The translations under genes were made by a program, and so were the position numbers. The notes under the pieces were generated by a model that saw only the letters and a program-made list of their open reading frames with translations, was not told where the DNA came from and did no database searches. Shown piece by piece: positions 1-7,793 of a DNA stretch of 64,000 nucleotides (positions are counted from its first letter, which is position 1; each line of letters begins with the position of its first letter). The stretch lies in assembly GCF_001269905.1 (NCBI RefSeq), contig NZ_LHVK01000008.1:1-64000 (forward strand). Direction: 5' to 3'. The stretch comes from Pseudomonas corrugata. GTDB lineage: Bacteria > Pseudomonadota > Gammaproteobacteria > Pseudomonadales > Pseudomonadaceae.

Positions 1-30
1 CATTCAGAATCGTTGCAAGCTAACCCACCG

Positions 31-57
31 CTATCGCGAGCAGGCTCGCTCCCACAG
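31..57. repeat. REP element, single copy
   Basis: This is one copy of the Pseudomonas REP unit, in the orientation that ends CTCGCTCCCAC. The same unit recurs throughout the window, usually as inverted pairs. No partner is visible inside the window; one could lie just upstream of position 1. Confidence 0.85.
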
Positions 58-124
58 AGCGTGGGAACGATCCCTCCCGAAGCTGCTAAACTCCCGCGCC
101 TCATTTCCTTTAGGCGCGCTTGGC

Positions 125-1141
125 ATGTCTTCCTTGAATCAGGCGCTGCGCGCCGCCCTCGACCAACGTCAGGACCTGCTCAGCCAGTTGCATCAGCAAG
201 GCACCGATTGCTATCGCCTGTTCCATGGCAGCCAGGAAGGCGCACCCGGCCTGACCGTCGACCGCTACGGCCCGCAATTGCTGGTGCAGAGTTTCCATCA
301 GTCGCTGGAACGCGAGGCCTTGTTGCAGTTGCATGGCATCGTCAACGAAGCCTTGGGCCTCGACACCCTGCTGGTCTACAACGATCGCGCCCGGGGCAAC
401 TCTCGGATCGACCGCCAGGACACGGTCTATCAGGCCGAAGAAGCCGCCCTGCAAGACCTAGTCGGCCATGAGTGGGGCCTGAATTATCGCGTTCGTGGAC
501 GCCATGCCGGGCAGGATCCGCTGCTGTTTCTCGACCTGCGCAATGCCCGGGGCTGGGTCAAGGAACACAGCCGCGACAAAAGCGTACTGAACCTGTTCGC
601 CTACACCTGCGGCGTTGGCCTGAGCGCCGCGGCCGGTGGCGCACGGGAGGTGTGTAACCTGGACTTTGCCGAAGGCAATCTCGCGGTGGGTCGCGAAAAC
701 GGCCAGCTCAACCCCTCGTTAGCGCCCATGGAGTTCGTGCAGTCGGACTACTTCCCGGCGATCCGCCAACTGGCCGGCCTGCCCATCAGCCAACGGCGCG
801 GCCAGAAGCTGCCCAGTTACGTGCGCCTGGAGCAACGCCAGTACGACCTGGTGCTGCTCGACCCACCGGCCTGGGCCAAGAGCGCCTTCGGCACCGTCGA
901 CCTGTTGCGGGACTACCAGAGCCTGCTCAAACCGGCGCTGCTGACCACCGCCGAGAATGGCGTACTGATCTGCTGCAACAACCTGGCAAAGGTCTCCATG
1001 GACGACTGGCGCGAACAGGTGTTGCGCTGTGCGGAAAAAGCCGGCCGGCCAGTGCGCGAATGGAGCACGCTGCTCCCCGCCGATGACTTTCCCTCCATGG
1101 ACGGTAACCCTCCGCTCAAGACACTGATCCTGCAGTTGTGA
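125..1141 (+). CDS. Class I SAM-dependent methyltransferase, RlmI-like
   Basis: The 338-residue protein resembles the central and catalytic domains of RlmI/YccW 23S rRNA cytosine methyltransferases. An early segment (about residues 28-60) reads YRLFHGSQEGAPGLTVDRYG, typical of the domain before the catalytic fold. The SAM site begins near residue 155 with LNLFAYTCGVG, followed by an acidic strand end (NLDFAEGN). Motif IV is LLDPPAWAKS near residue 245. Compared with RlmI (about 396 residues) it lacks the N-terminal PUA RNA-binding domain, so its target may differ. The ATG at 125 precedes the full conserved region. The gene stands alone, with DUF748 in the same direction after about 100 bases. 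The fold is clear; the RNA substrate is inferred. Confidence 0.8.
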   Translation: MSSLNQALRAALDQRQDLLSQLHQQGTDCYRLFHGSQEGAPGLTVDRYGPQLLVQSFHQSLEREALLQLHGIVNEALGLDTLLVYNDRARGNSRIDRQDTVYQAEEAALQDLVGHEWGLNYRVRGRHAGQDPLLFLDLRNARGWVKEHSRDKSVLNLFAYTCGVGLSAAAGGAREVCNLDFAEGNLAVGRENGQLNPSLAPMEFVQSDYFPAIRQLAGLPISQRRGQKLPSYVRLEQRQYDLVLLDPPAWAKSAFGTVDLLRDYQSLLKPALLTTAENGVLICCNNLAKVSMDDWREQVLRCAEKAGRPVREWSTLLPADDFPSMDGNPPLKTLILQL

Positions 1142-1246
1142 GCCAACCCCAGGACTCCTACGGAAAAAACGGACAAATCTCATAAATCCCAGTGGCTTCG
1201 GAACCGTAAACGCATGCCATACTCCAAGGCACTCCGATTCCACCAG

Positions 1247-4192
1247 ATGAAGCCACACATGCTCAAAGGATTGCTGCGCGCCCTCGGCGCCCTGTTCACC
1301 GCACTGGCCCTCTACAGCCTGCTGGGTTTCCTTATATTGCCCGGCATTGCCTTGCGAATCGCCAATCAGCAACTGGCCGACCATGCCACGGTGCCGGCCC
1401 GGATCCAGCGCATCGAACTCAATCCGTTCAGCCTTGAAGTCACTGTCTGGGGCCTGAATATCGGCGAACCGGGCAAGGAGCAGGTGGGCTTCGAACGGCT
1501 GTACGCCAACCTGCAGATCGACAGCCTGTGGTCCGGCGCGCTGCACCTGGCCGACATCGAACTGGACAAACCCAGGACCGAGGTGGTGTTCGCCAAGGAC
1601 GGCCAGTTGAACCTCCTGGGTCTGTTCAAGCTGCCTCCCAGCGAACCGACCCCGGCCGATCCCGAGGCCAAGCCGTTTCCCCTGCGGGTCGACCGGATCA
1701 AGCTGGCCACAGGCTATGTCCACTTCCAGGATCTTCGCCCCAGCGAGCCCATCGAGTTTCTATACGACGCCCTTGATTTCGAGCTGAAGAACCTCAGCAC
1801 CCTGCCCGACGACAGCGCCGACATGACCCTGGTGGCCGCCGGCCCCGAAGGTGGGAGAATCGACTGGACCGGTAATTTCAGTCTTTCGCCGATCGCGTCC
1901 GAGGGCAAACTCAAGGTCACCGATGGCCAGATGAAACTCTGGTGGCCTTACGTCCGCGACGCGGTACCGCTGGTGCTGGAGAACGGGCTCCTCAACCTGA
2001 GTACCGACTACAAGCTCAACCTGGCCAAGGGCACCGAGCTGCTGCTCAACAACGTGGCCGTCAGTGTCGCGCCTTTCGCCATCAAGGCTCCGGATGGCCG
2101 TCCGCTGGCAAAACTCGAACGCCTTGATGTCAGCGAAACCACGGTGGACCTGGCGAAACAACAGGTGGTCGTGGGCAAGATCCGTAGCCAGAAGCTCGAA
2201 ACCTGGGCAGCACGCGAGGCCGATGGCCAGTTGGACTGGCAGAAACTCTTCGCCAGCCAGCCGACAAAACCGCAGGTCAAGGTCGAACCGGCATCGGCCC
2301 CGGCAGCGGCCGATTCTCCAAAACCCGAACCCAAGGCCCCCGGCAAACCGTGGCAAGTGCTATTGAAGGATGTGCAACTACGCGACTACCGGGTGCATCT
2401 GGCCGACCGCCAGGCGCAACCCGCCGTGACACTGGACGTCGGCCCGCTGAACCTCGACCTGCAGAACTACGACACCCTCAACGGCTCGCCTTTTACCCTC
2501 AAGCTTGAGACCGGCGTGGGTAAGCAGGGCAAGCTCCTGGCCGACGGCGAGGTCAACCTGAACCCGGTCACCGCCAGGCTCAAGGTCAAGACCCAGGACA
2601 TCGACCTGCGTGTCGCCCAAGCCTATATCACACCTTTCATTCGCCTGGAGCTTCGCTCGGGGATGCTCGGCAGCGACCTGGCGGTCGACCTCAAGAGCAC
2701 CGCACCGCTGGCCTTCGCGGTCACCGGCCGCGCCCAGATCGACCAACTGCACACCCTCGACACCCTCAAGACCCGCGACTTCGTCAAATGGCAGAGCCTG
2801 GTGCTCGAAGGCCTTGATTATCAGCATGGCGACAGCCTGTCCATCGACAAGGTCAACCTGCTCCAGCCTTATGCACGCTTCATGATCAACGACGATCACA
2901 CCACCAACATCGATGACTTGCTGGTCCCACAGCCTCCGGACAGCGGCACGAAGAGCACTGCAGCAAAACCGGCGTCCCAGGAAAAACCGCTGGGTATCCA
3001 CATCGGCGCGATTGCCATCAACGACGGCTCGGCCAACTTTGCCGACTTCAGCCTGACGCCGAATTTCGCCACGGCCATCCAGCAGCTCAACGGTCAGATC
3101 GGCACCATCGACAGCCGCCAGGCCAAACCGGCCAGCGTTGACGTCAAGGGCAAGGTCGACCGCTACGCGCCCGTGACAATCAAGGGGGCTCTCAACCCAT
3201 TCGACCCGATGGCCAGCCTCGATATCGCCACCAGCTTCAAACGGGTGGAACTGACGACGCTGACGCCCTACTCCGGCAAATTCGCCGGCTATCGCATCCG
3301 CAAGGGCCGACTCAATCTCGACCTGCACTACCGGATCTCCAAGGGTCAGCTCCAGGCCGAGAACAAGGTAGTGGTCGAGCAACTGCAACTGGGGGAAAAG
3401 GTCGACAGCCCGGACGCCGTGAGCCTGCCGCTGAAACTGGCCGTCGCGCTGCTGAAGGATTCGCAAGGCAGGATTTCCATTGAGCTGCCGGTGTCCGGCA
3501 ACCTCAACGACCCGCAATTCAGTGTGATGCCGATTGTCTGGCAGACCCTGCGCAACCTGGTGGTACGAGCGGCCCAGGCGCCCTTCAAACTCATCGGCGG
3601 GCTGGTGGCCGGCGGTGGCTCGGAAGACTTGGGCAATGTCGCCTTCGCGCCGGGCTCCAGCGACCTGAGCCAGGAAAGCGAAGGTGTGCTGCTCAAGCTC
3701 TCCGAGGCACTGGCCAAGCGTCCGGAACTGCGCCTGGAAATCGAAGGCACAGCCGCCGAAAGCAGCGACGGGCCGCTGCTCGCCGGCCAGCGCCTGGAAC
3801 GCGAATACCAGTACAACTACTACAAGATGCTGCAACGCCGGGGCGACAAGGTTCCGGCCAAGGCGGCGCTGCTGCAGGTGCCGGAGGACGAAAAGGCACC
3901 GCTGCTGGAAGGCATCTATCGAACCCGTCTCAAGGCCCAGCCGCCGGCCGAATGGACACAACTGGATAAAAAGGCCCGCATGGAGAAACTGCGTGAAGGT
4001 GTCATCAAGTTCTGGAGCGGCAGCGATGTATTGCTCCGCGAGCTGGGCCAGGAGCGGGCCAGCAGCATCAAGGACTTCCTGGTGGACAAGGGCCAACTGG
4101 CCGATGACCGTGTCTATTTCATCGACGCCAGCCTCGGCCAGGCCGAAAGCGACGGGCGTGTGATCACGCCTCTGCATCTGGATGCCGAATAG
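1247..4192 (+). CDS. DUF748 (AsmA-like) envelope protein
   Basis: This very long protein (about 980 residues) starts with one hydrophobic segment (GLLRALGALFTALALYSLLG), followed by a repetitive beta-rich region with many phrases such as 'LNLDLQNYDTLNGSPF' and 'IDKVNLLQPYARFMI'. That layout is typical of DUF748 proteins, relatives of the AsmA/TamB bridge-like lipid-transport proteins. A Pro/Ala/Lys-rich linker lies near residues 350-375. The C-terminal part (from about residue 800, 'NVAFAPGSSDLSQESEG') resembles an OmpA-like domain. It probably sits in the inner membrane and extends into the periplasm. ATGs at 1214, 1247 and 1259 are all in frame and none has a strong ribosome site; 1247 is a compromise. 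The next gene starts one base after the stop codon. Confidence 0.82.
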   Translation: MKPHMLKGLLRALGALFTALALYSLLGFLILPGIALRIANQQLADHATVPARIQRIELNPFSLEVTVWGLNIGEPGKEQVGFERLYANLQIDSLWSGALHLADIELDKPRTEVVFAKDGQLNLLGLFKLPPSEPTPADPEAKPFPLRVDRIKLATGYVHFQDLRPSEPIEFLYDALDFELKNLSTLPDDSADMTLVAAGPEGGRIDWTGNFSLSPIASEGKLKVTDGQMKLWWPYVRDAVPLVLENGLLNLSTDYKLNLAKGTELLLNNVAVSVAPFAIKAPDGRPLAKLERLDVSETTVDLAKQQVVVGKIRSQKLETWAAREADGQLDWQKLFASQPTKPQVKVEPASAPAAADSPKPEPKAPGKPWQVLLKDVQLRDYRVHLADRQAQPAVTLDVGPLNLDLQNYDTLNGSPFTLKLETGVGKQGKLLADGEVNLNPVTARLKVKTQDIDLRVAQAYITPFIRLELRSGMLGSDLAVDLKSTAPLAFAVTGRAQIDQLHTLDTLKTRDFVKWQSLVLEGLDYQHGDSLSIDKVNLLQPYARFMINDDHTTNIDDLLVPQPPDSGTKSTAAKPASQEKPLGIHIGAIAINDGSANFADFSLTPNFATAIQQLNGQIGTIDSRQAKPASVDVKGKVDRYAPVTIKGALNPFDPMASLDIATSFKRVELTTLTPYSGKFAGYRIRKGRLNLDLHYRISKGQLQAENKVVVEQLQLGEKVDSPDAVSLPLKLAVALLKDSQGRISIELPVSGNLNDPQFSVMPIVWQTLRNLVVRAAQAPFKLIGGLVAGGGSEDLGNVAFAPGSSDLSQESEGVLLKLSEALAKRPELRLEIEGTAAESSDGPLLAGQRLEREYQYNYYKMLQRRGDKVPAKAALLQVPEDEKAPLLEGIYRTRLKAQPPAEWTQLDKKARMEKLREGVIKFWSGSDVLLRELGQERASSIKDFLVDKGQLADDRVYFIDASLGQAESDGRVITPLHLDAE

Positions 4193-4193
4193 G

Positions 4194-4490
4194 ATGAAGC
4201 TTCTCTACTGGCTCGGCCTGGGCTTACTGCTCAATACCCCCTACGCATCGGCTGCCGACACATTGCGTTGCGGCAGCCAGCTCATCAGCGTCGGCGACCG
4301 CTCGAGCGAGGTCCTGCAAAAGTGCGGGCAACCGGTGGCGCGGGATGATCTGGGCTACAAACGCAGCGTCAATCGCCGGGAGGAATACCCGGTGGAAGAA
4401 TGGACCTATGGCCCCAACAGCGGCATGTACCAGTTCCTGCGCTTCGAGGGTAATCGACTGGTGCAGATCACCAGTCGGCGTGGGCATTGA
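4194..4490 (+). CDS. DUF2845 small secreted protein
   Basis: The product is a 98-residue protein with a clear Sec signal peptide (MKLLYWLGLGLLLNTPYASA, cleavage before ADTLRCG). The mature part has two cysteines (RCGSQL and LQKCGQP) and ends with a short EEWTYGPNSGMYQFLRFEG stretch, the layout of DUF2845 proteins of pseudomonads. The role is unknown; it is expected in the periplasm or outside the cell. The ATG at 4194 lies one base after the DUF748 stop, so the two are probably cotranscribed and translationally coupled. An in-frame ATG at 4182 would only add four residues before the signal peptide. Confidence 0.8.
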   Translation: MKLLYWLGLGLLLNTPYASAADTLRCGSQLISVGDRSSEVLQKCGQPVARDDLGYKRSVNRREEYPVEEWTYGPNSGMYQFLRFEGNRLVQITSRRGH

Positions 4491-4510
4491 CCGAGGCTGG
4501 CCGTGGTACC

Positions 4511-4609
4511 GCCATCGCGAGCAGGCTCGCTCCCACAAGGGATCGGCGCCGACCTTGGATTGTGAGAACACCCCGGGCCAATGTGGGAGCGAGCCTGCTC
4601 GCGATGGCG
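4511..4609. repeat. REP doublet (REPIN-like)
   Basis: Two REP units face each other: CGCGAGCAGGCTCGCTCCCAC at the left and its reverse complement at the right, about 45 bases apart. The pair follows the DUF2845 stop and lies between convergent genes. Such doublets are non-autonomous elements mobilised by RAYT transposases elsewhere in the genome; no RAYT gene is in this window. Confidence 0.85.
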
Positions 4610-4650
4610 ATGGACCTGCCGATACCGTTGTCGGCTGATTGTCATCCACA

Positions 4651-4686
4651 ATAAAACAGGCCCCCGGCAAAATGCCGGAGGCCTGT
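4651..4686 (-). terminator. Rho-independent terminator of the BON-domain gene
   Basis: Read on the minus strand, an ACAGGCCTCCGGC / GCCGGGGGCCTGT hairpin is followed by TTTTATT. It lies about 110 bases after the stop codon of the leftward BON-domain gene. Confidence 0.75.
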
Positions 4687-4793
4687 GGCGGCCACGTCCC
4701 TGTGGCCTTTCGCATGAACTCCAAAGCAACGGCAAACGTATGACTCAGCCCGTTTGCCGCGCCCTCTCCCAGTCCAGGCGAGAAGTCTTGGCC

Positions 4794-5147
4794 TTATTCG
4801 GCCTTCAGGCCATCAGCCGATACGGCTTTGACGCCTTTGATTTTCTTGGCGATCGCCACTGCGGTGGTTTTTTGCGCTTCGGTAATCGCAACAGTCGAAG
4901 ACAGGGACACTACGCCTTTGTTGGTTTCAACCTTGATGTCGGAGCCTGGGATACCTTTTTCGGTAACCAGATCGGCTTTGACTTTGGTGGTGATCCAGGT
5001 GTCCTTGGTTTCTTCCTTGGCTTTAGTCACTTCACCAGCAGCCAGCATCATTGGAGCCTGAGTCGCTTGAGCAGTCTCGGCAAATGCGTTAGCCATGGTC
5101 AAGGTCAGTGCGGCAGCAGCAGCGGCAGTGATAGCGAACTTCTTCAT
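4794..5147 (-). CDS. BON-domain periplasmic protein (OsmY-like)
   Basis: The 117-residue protein has an N-terminal signal peptide (MKKFAITAAAAAALTLTMANAFA) and one BON domain over about residues 45-115: 'DTWITTKVKADLVTEKGIPG', then 'DIKVETNKGVVSLSSTV' and 'AIAKKIKGVKAVSADGLK'. BON domains bind phospholipid or envelope surfaces, and OsmY-type proteins act in periplasmic stress protection. The ribosome site is AGGAG, eight bases before the ATG. A sigma-54-like -24/-12 sequence and a leader hairpin precede the gene (separate entries), suggesting specific control. It has its own terminator and is monocistronic. Confidence 0.88.
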   Translation of the reverse strand: MKKFAITAAAAAALTLTMANAFAETAQATQAPMMLAAGEVTKAKEETKDTWITTKVKADLVTEKGIPGSDIKVETNKGVVSLSSTVAITEAQKTTAVAIAKKIKGVKAVSADGLKAE

Positions 5148-5174
5148 ACGAGTAACTCCTGTTTTTCTCAGAAA

Positions 5175-5197
5175 CTGCCGGAGGTGGATCCCGGCAG
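5175..5197 (-). promoter_or_regulatory. Hairpin in the leader of the BON-domain mRNA
   Basis: CTGCCGG and CCGGCAG form a 7-bp stem with a 9-base loop, lying 28-50 bases upstream of the BON-gene ATG and just downstream of the predicted start site. No T-run follows, so it is not a terminator. It could stabilise the mRNA or be a regulatory hairpin; function is inferred only. Confidence 0.45.
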
Positions 5198-5213
5198 GGT
5201 TATCAGGAGTAGT

Positions 5214-5228
5214 GCGAAGGATGTGCCA
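5214..5228 (-). promoter_or_regulatory. Sigma-54-like -24/-12 promoter of the BON-domain gene
   Basis: On the minus strand TGGCAC-N5-TCGC matches the sigma-54 consensus TGGCAC-N5-TTGC with one mismatch and exact spacing. It would start transcription about 55 bases upstream of the ATG at 5147. No activator is identified; PilR or another enhancer-binding protein could act here. Confidence 0.5.
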
Positions 5229-5398
5229 GTTTTGACGAATAAAATAATTTATTATAAATCAACTAGTTAAGCGAAACGCCTATTTGCTCGATCATGCAAA
5301 ATGCATGAGCGACCGATTCTGTACATGCAAGTTGCGGTTTTTTCCGCTTCTTAAACAGCTGAATTAACGAGCTTTTTTTGTTTCACTGGCAAAAGAGC

Positions 5399-5427
5399 GC
5401 AAAAAACCCCGCAATTAAAGCGGGGTT
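5399..5427 (-). terminator. Rho-independent terminator of pilA
   Basis: On the minus strand AACCCCGC-loop-GCGGGGTT is followed by TTTTTTG. It begins 18 bases after the pilA stop codon and ends the single-gene pilA transcript. Confidence 0.85.
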
Positions 5428-5444
5428 CTTCGTAAACCATGCCC

Positions 5445-5867
5445 TCAACTACCGGCAGCCGCACCGGTACATCCAGCCGGCAGGTATTCCTGGGCTGCCG
5501 TCGAAGCACAGGTCCAGACACCAGTTGCCGAGCGCGACAAAGTTATGGTCTTGCCAAGTACCGGAGCGGGCGCATTCAACAAGGCGCACGCTATGGTGCC
5601 CGTACCGTCTGCAGCGGTACCTGAGGCGGTTAATGTGCAATTACTGGTGGGGGAGGTTCCACCAATGTTGGCCAACGTAGGGCTGGTCCCCTGATTCATG
5701 ACGTCCTCGAACGGCACTTTCAGTGCGGACACTTCCGCCAACCCTGCCGTCGCCTTCGCCCGCGCTTGGTACTTGGAATACTGCGGCAATGCAAACGTCG
5801 CCAGGATGCCGATGATCGCCACGACGATCAGCAGTTCGATCAGGGTAAAACCATTCTGCTTGCTCAT
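5445..5867 (-). CDS. pilA: Type IV major pilin PilA
   Basis: The 140-residue prepilin has the short basic leader MSKQNG, cleaved before Phe by PilD. The canonical FTLIELLIVVAIIGILA helix follows, with the Glu at +5 that is needed for methylation and assembly. Four cysteines sit in the globular part; the last pair (WTC...PAGC) brackets the C-terminal loop as in Pseudomonas pilins. The start at 5867 is set by a GGAGAGG ribosome site seven bases upstream; upstream in-frame codons would lengthen the leader abnormally. The gene is divergent from pilBCD, as in P. aeruginosa, and has its own terminator and a sigma-54-like promoter. No pilin accessory gene lies beside it. Confidence 0.95.
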   Translation of the reverse strand: MSKQNGFTLIELLIVVAIIGILATFALPQYSKYQARAKATAGLAEVSALKVPFEDVMNQGTSPTLANIGGTSPTSNCTLTASGTAADGTGTIACALLNAPAPVLGKTITLSRSATGVWTCASTAAQEYLPAGCTGAAAGS

Positions 5868-5913
5868 AAACCTCTCCATTGCATGAGGCGAAATCTCATG
5901 GTTGGAGGAGGTA

Positions 5914-5931
5914 TTGCACGGCACATGCCAA
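5914..5931 (-). promoter_or_regulatory. Sigma-54-like -24/-12 promoter of pilA
   Basis: On the minus strand TGGCAT-N5-GTGCA resembles the sigma-54 consensus TGGCAC-N5-TTGCA (two mismatches, correct spacing). Transcription would begin about 35 bases before the pilA ATG. In P. aeruginosa pilA is transcribed by sigma-54 with PilR, and pilS/pilR are present at 23.0-25.9 kb. Confidence 0.6.
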
Positions 5932-6090
5932 CCCTTGCAGCCCTGCCAGCAAGGGGTTCCAGCCAGTAGAATGGCGACGTCCTACCCCAACAACCGCACT
6001 ATCTGACGTTTTTTGTCACCCGCCCCCGCTGGTTTGGCGTCGATGCTTGACTAGGCTATAAGTCATGAACTGTCAGCAGTCGGGATCCCC

Positions 6091-7791
6091 ATGAATGACA
6101 TCGCCCTCAGCGGTTTGACCAAGCAACTGGTACTGGCCGAGCTGATCACCGAGCAAAGCGCGCAGCAGGCGCAGCAGCAAGCCCAACGCAACCGCATGCC
6201 CCTGGTCAGCTACCTTGTGCAGAACAGATTGGTCCAGAGTCGCCAGGTTGCTGAAATTGCCTCGGAGCATTTCGGCGTCGCCCTGCTGGACCTCAACAGC
6301 CTGGACAAGGAAAGCCAGCCCACCGGCCTTGTCAGTGAAAAACTGGTTCGGCAACACCATGCCCTGCCGCTGTGGCGGCGCGGCAACAAGCTGTTCGTGG
6401 GTATCTCCGACCCCACCAACCACCAGGCCATCAACGACATCCAGTTCAGTACCGGCCTGACCACCGAAGCCATCCTGGTAGAGGACGACAAACTCAGCGA
6501 TGCCATCGAGAAGTTTTTCGAATCCAGCACCACCGGCCTGGAAGGCATGGGGGATGTCGACCTCGACGGCCTGGACATCGAGTCGGACGACGATCGCAAA
6601 CAGGACGCCATTGCCGGCCAGGACGCTGACGATGCGCCGGTGGTGCGGTTCGTCAACAAGATGCTGCTGGACGCGATCAAGGGTGGCTCTTCCGACCTGC
6701 ACTTCGAACCCTATGAGAAATCCTACCGGGTGCGGGTACGTACCGACGGCATGTTGCGGGAGGTGGCGAGGCCGCCGACCCAACTGGCCGGCCGCATCGC
6801 CGCGCGCCTGAAGGTCATGGCCAGCCTGGATATTTCCGAGCGGCGCAAGCCGCAGGACGGCCGGTTGAAAATGCGCCTGTCGAAAACCAAGTCCATCGAC
6901 TTCCGGGTCAATACCCTGCCCACGCTCTGGGGCGAAAAAGTGGTGATCCGGATTCTCGACCCTTCCAGCGCGCAAATGGGTATCGATGCCCTGGGCTACG
7001 AACCGGATCAGAAAGAGCTCTACCTCGCGGCCCTCAAACAACCCCAAGGGCTGATCCTGGTCACCGGGCCGACCGGCTCGGGCAAGACTGTCTCGCTCTA
7101 CACCGGCCTGAATATCCTCAATACCGTGGACATCAATATTTCCACCGCCGAAGATCCGGTGGAAATCAACATGGAAGGCATCAACCAGGTCAACGTGAAC
7201 CCCCGCCAGGGACTGGACTTTGCCCAGGCCCTGCGCTCCTTCCTGCGTCAGGACCCGGACGTGATCATGGTGGGAGAGATCCGCGACCTGGAAACGGCGG
7301 AAATCGCCATCAAGGCAGCCCAGACCGGGCACATGGTGCTCTCCACCCTGCACACCAACAGTGCCGCGGAAACCCTGATCCGCTTGCAGAACATGGGCAT
7401 CCCCGGCTTCAACATCGCCACGGCGGTCCACCTGATCATCGCCCAGCGCCTGGCGCGAAAACTGTGCAACCAATGCAAGAAGGCCACGGAGATTCCCGAG
7501 GAAACCCTGCTCAAGGAAGGCTTCCCCAAGGAACGCATCGGCTCGTTCACGATCTATGAGCCGGTCGGTTGTGAACAGTGCAACAGTGGCTACAAAGGAC
7601 GCGTGGGGGTTTACGAAGTGGTGAAAAATACGCCCGAACTGCAACGGCTGATCATGGCCGAAGGCAATTCCCTGGAAATCGATCTGCAAATGCGCAAGGA
7701 CGGGTTCAACGACCTGCGCACTTCGGGGTTACTGAAAGTGATGCAAGGGGTGACCAGCCTCGAAGAAATCAACCGGGTCACCAAGGATTGA
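6091..7791 (+). CDS. pilB: Type IV pilus assembly ATPase PilB
   Basis: The 566-residue protein is the hexameric GspE/PilB-type ATPase that drives pilus extension from the cytoplasmic face of the inner membrane. The N-terminal domain (about 1-150) is the GspE-N/MshEN type. The Walker A motif GPTGSGKT is at residues 326-333, followed by the Asp box, Walker B (DVIMVGEIRD) and His box (TGHMVLSTLHTN). A zinc site of two CxxC pairs (CNQC and CEQC) lies near residues 453-495, as usual in PilB. The length is normal. The gene is first of pilB-pilC-pilD-coaE-yacG; pilC follows after two bases. Confidence 0.97.
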   Translation: MNDIALSGLTKQLVLAELITEQSAQQAQQQAQRNRMPLVSYLVQNRLVQSRQVAEIASEHFGVALLDLNSLDKESQPTGLVSEKLVRQHHALPLWRRGNKLFVGISDPTNHQAINDIQFSTGLTTEAILVEDDKLSDAIEKFFESSTTGLEGMGDVDLDGLDIESDDDRKQDAIAGQDADDAPVVRFVNKMLLDAIKGGSSDLHFEPYEKSYRVRVRTDGMLREVARPPTQLAGRIAARLKVMASLDISERRKPQDGRLKMRLSKTKSIDFRVNTLPTLWGEKVVIRILDPSSAQMGIDALGYEPDQKELYLAALKQPQGLILVTGPTGSGKTVSLYTGLNILNTVDINISTAEDPVEINMEGINQVNVNPRQGLDFAQALRSFLRQDPDVIMVGEIRDLETAEIAIKAAQTGHMVLSTLHTNSAAETLIRLQNMGIPGFNIATAVHLIIAQRLARKLCNQCKKATEIPEETLLKEGFPKERIGSFTIYEPVGCEQCNSGYKGRVGVYEVVKNTPELQRLIMAEGNSLEIDLQMRKDGFNDLRTSGLLKVMQGVTSLEEINRVTKD

Positions 7792-7793
7792 AT

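Noticed and set aside
13..471. Open frame at the left edge on the plus strand
   Set aside because: It is out of frame with the methyltransferase gene and begins in a REP unit; there is no domain or ribosome site.
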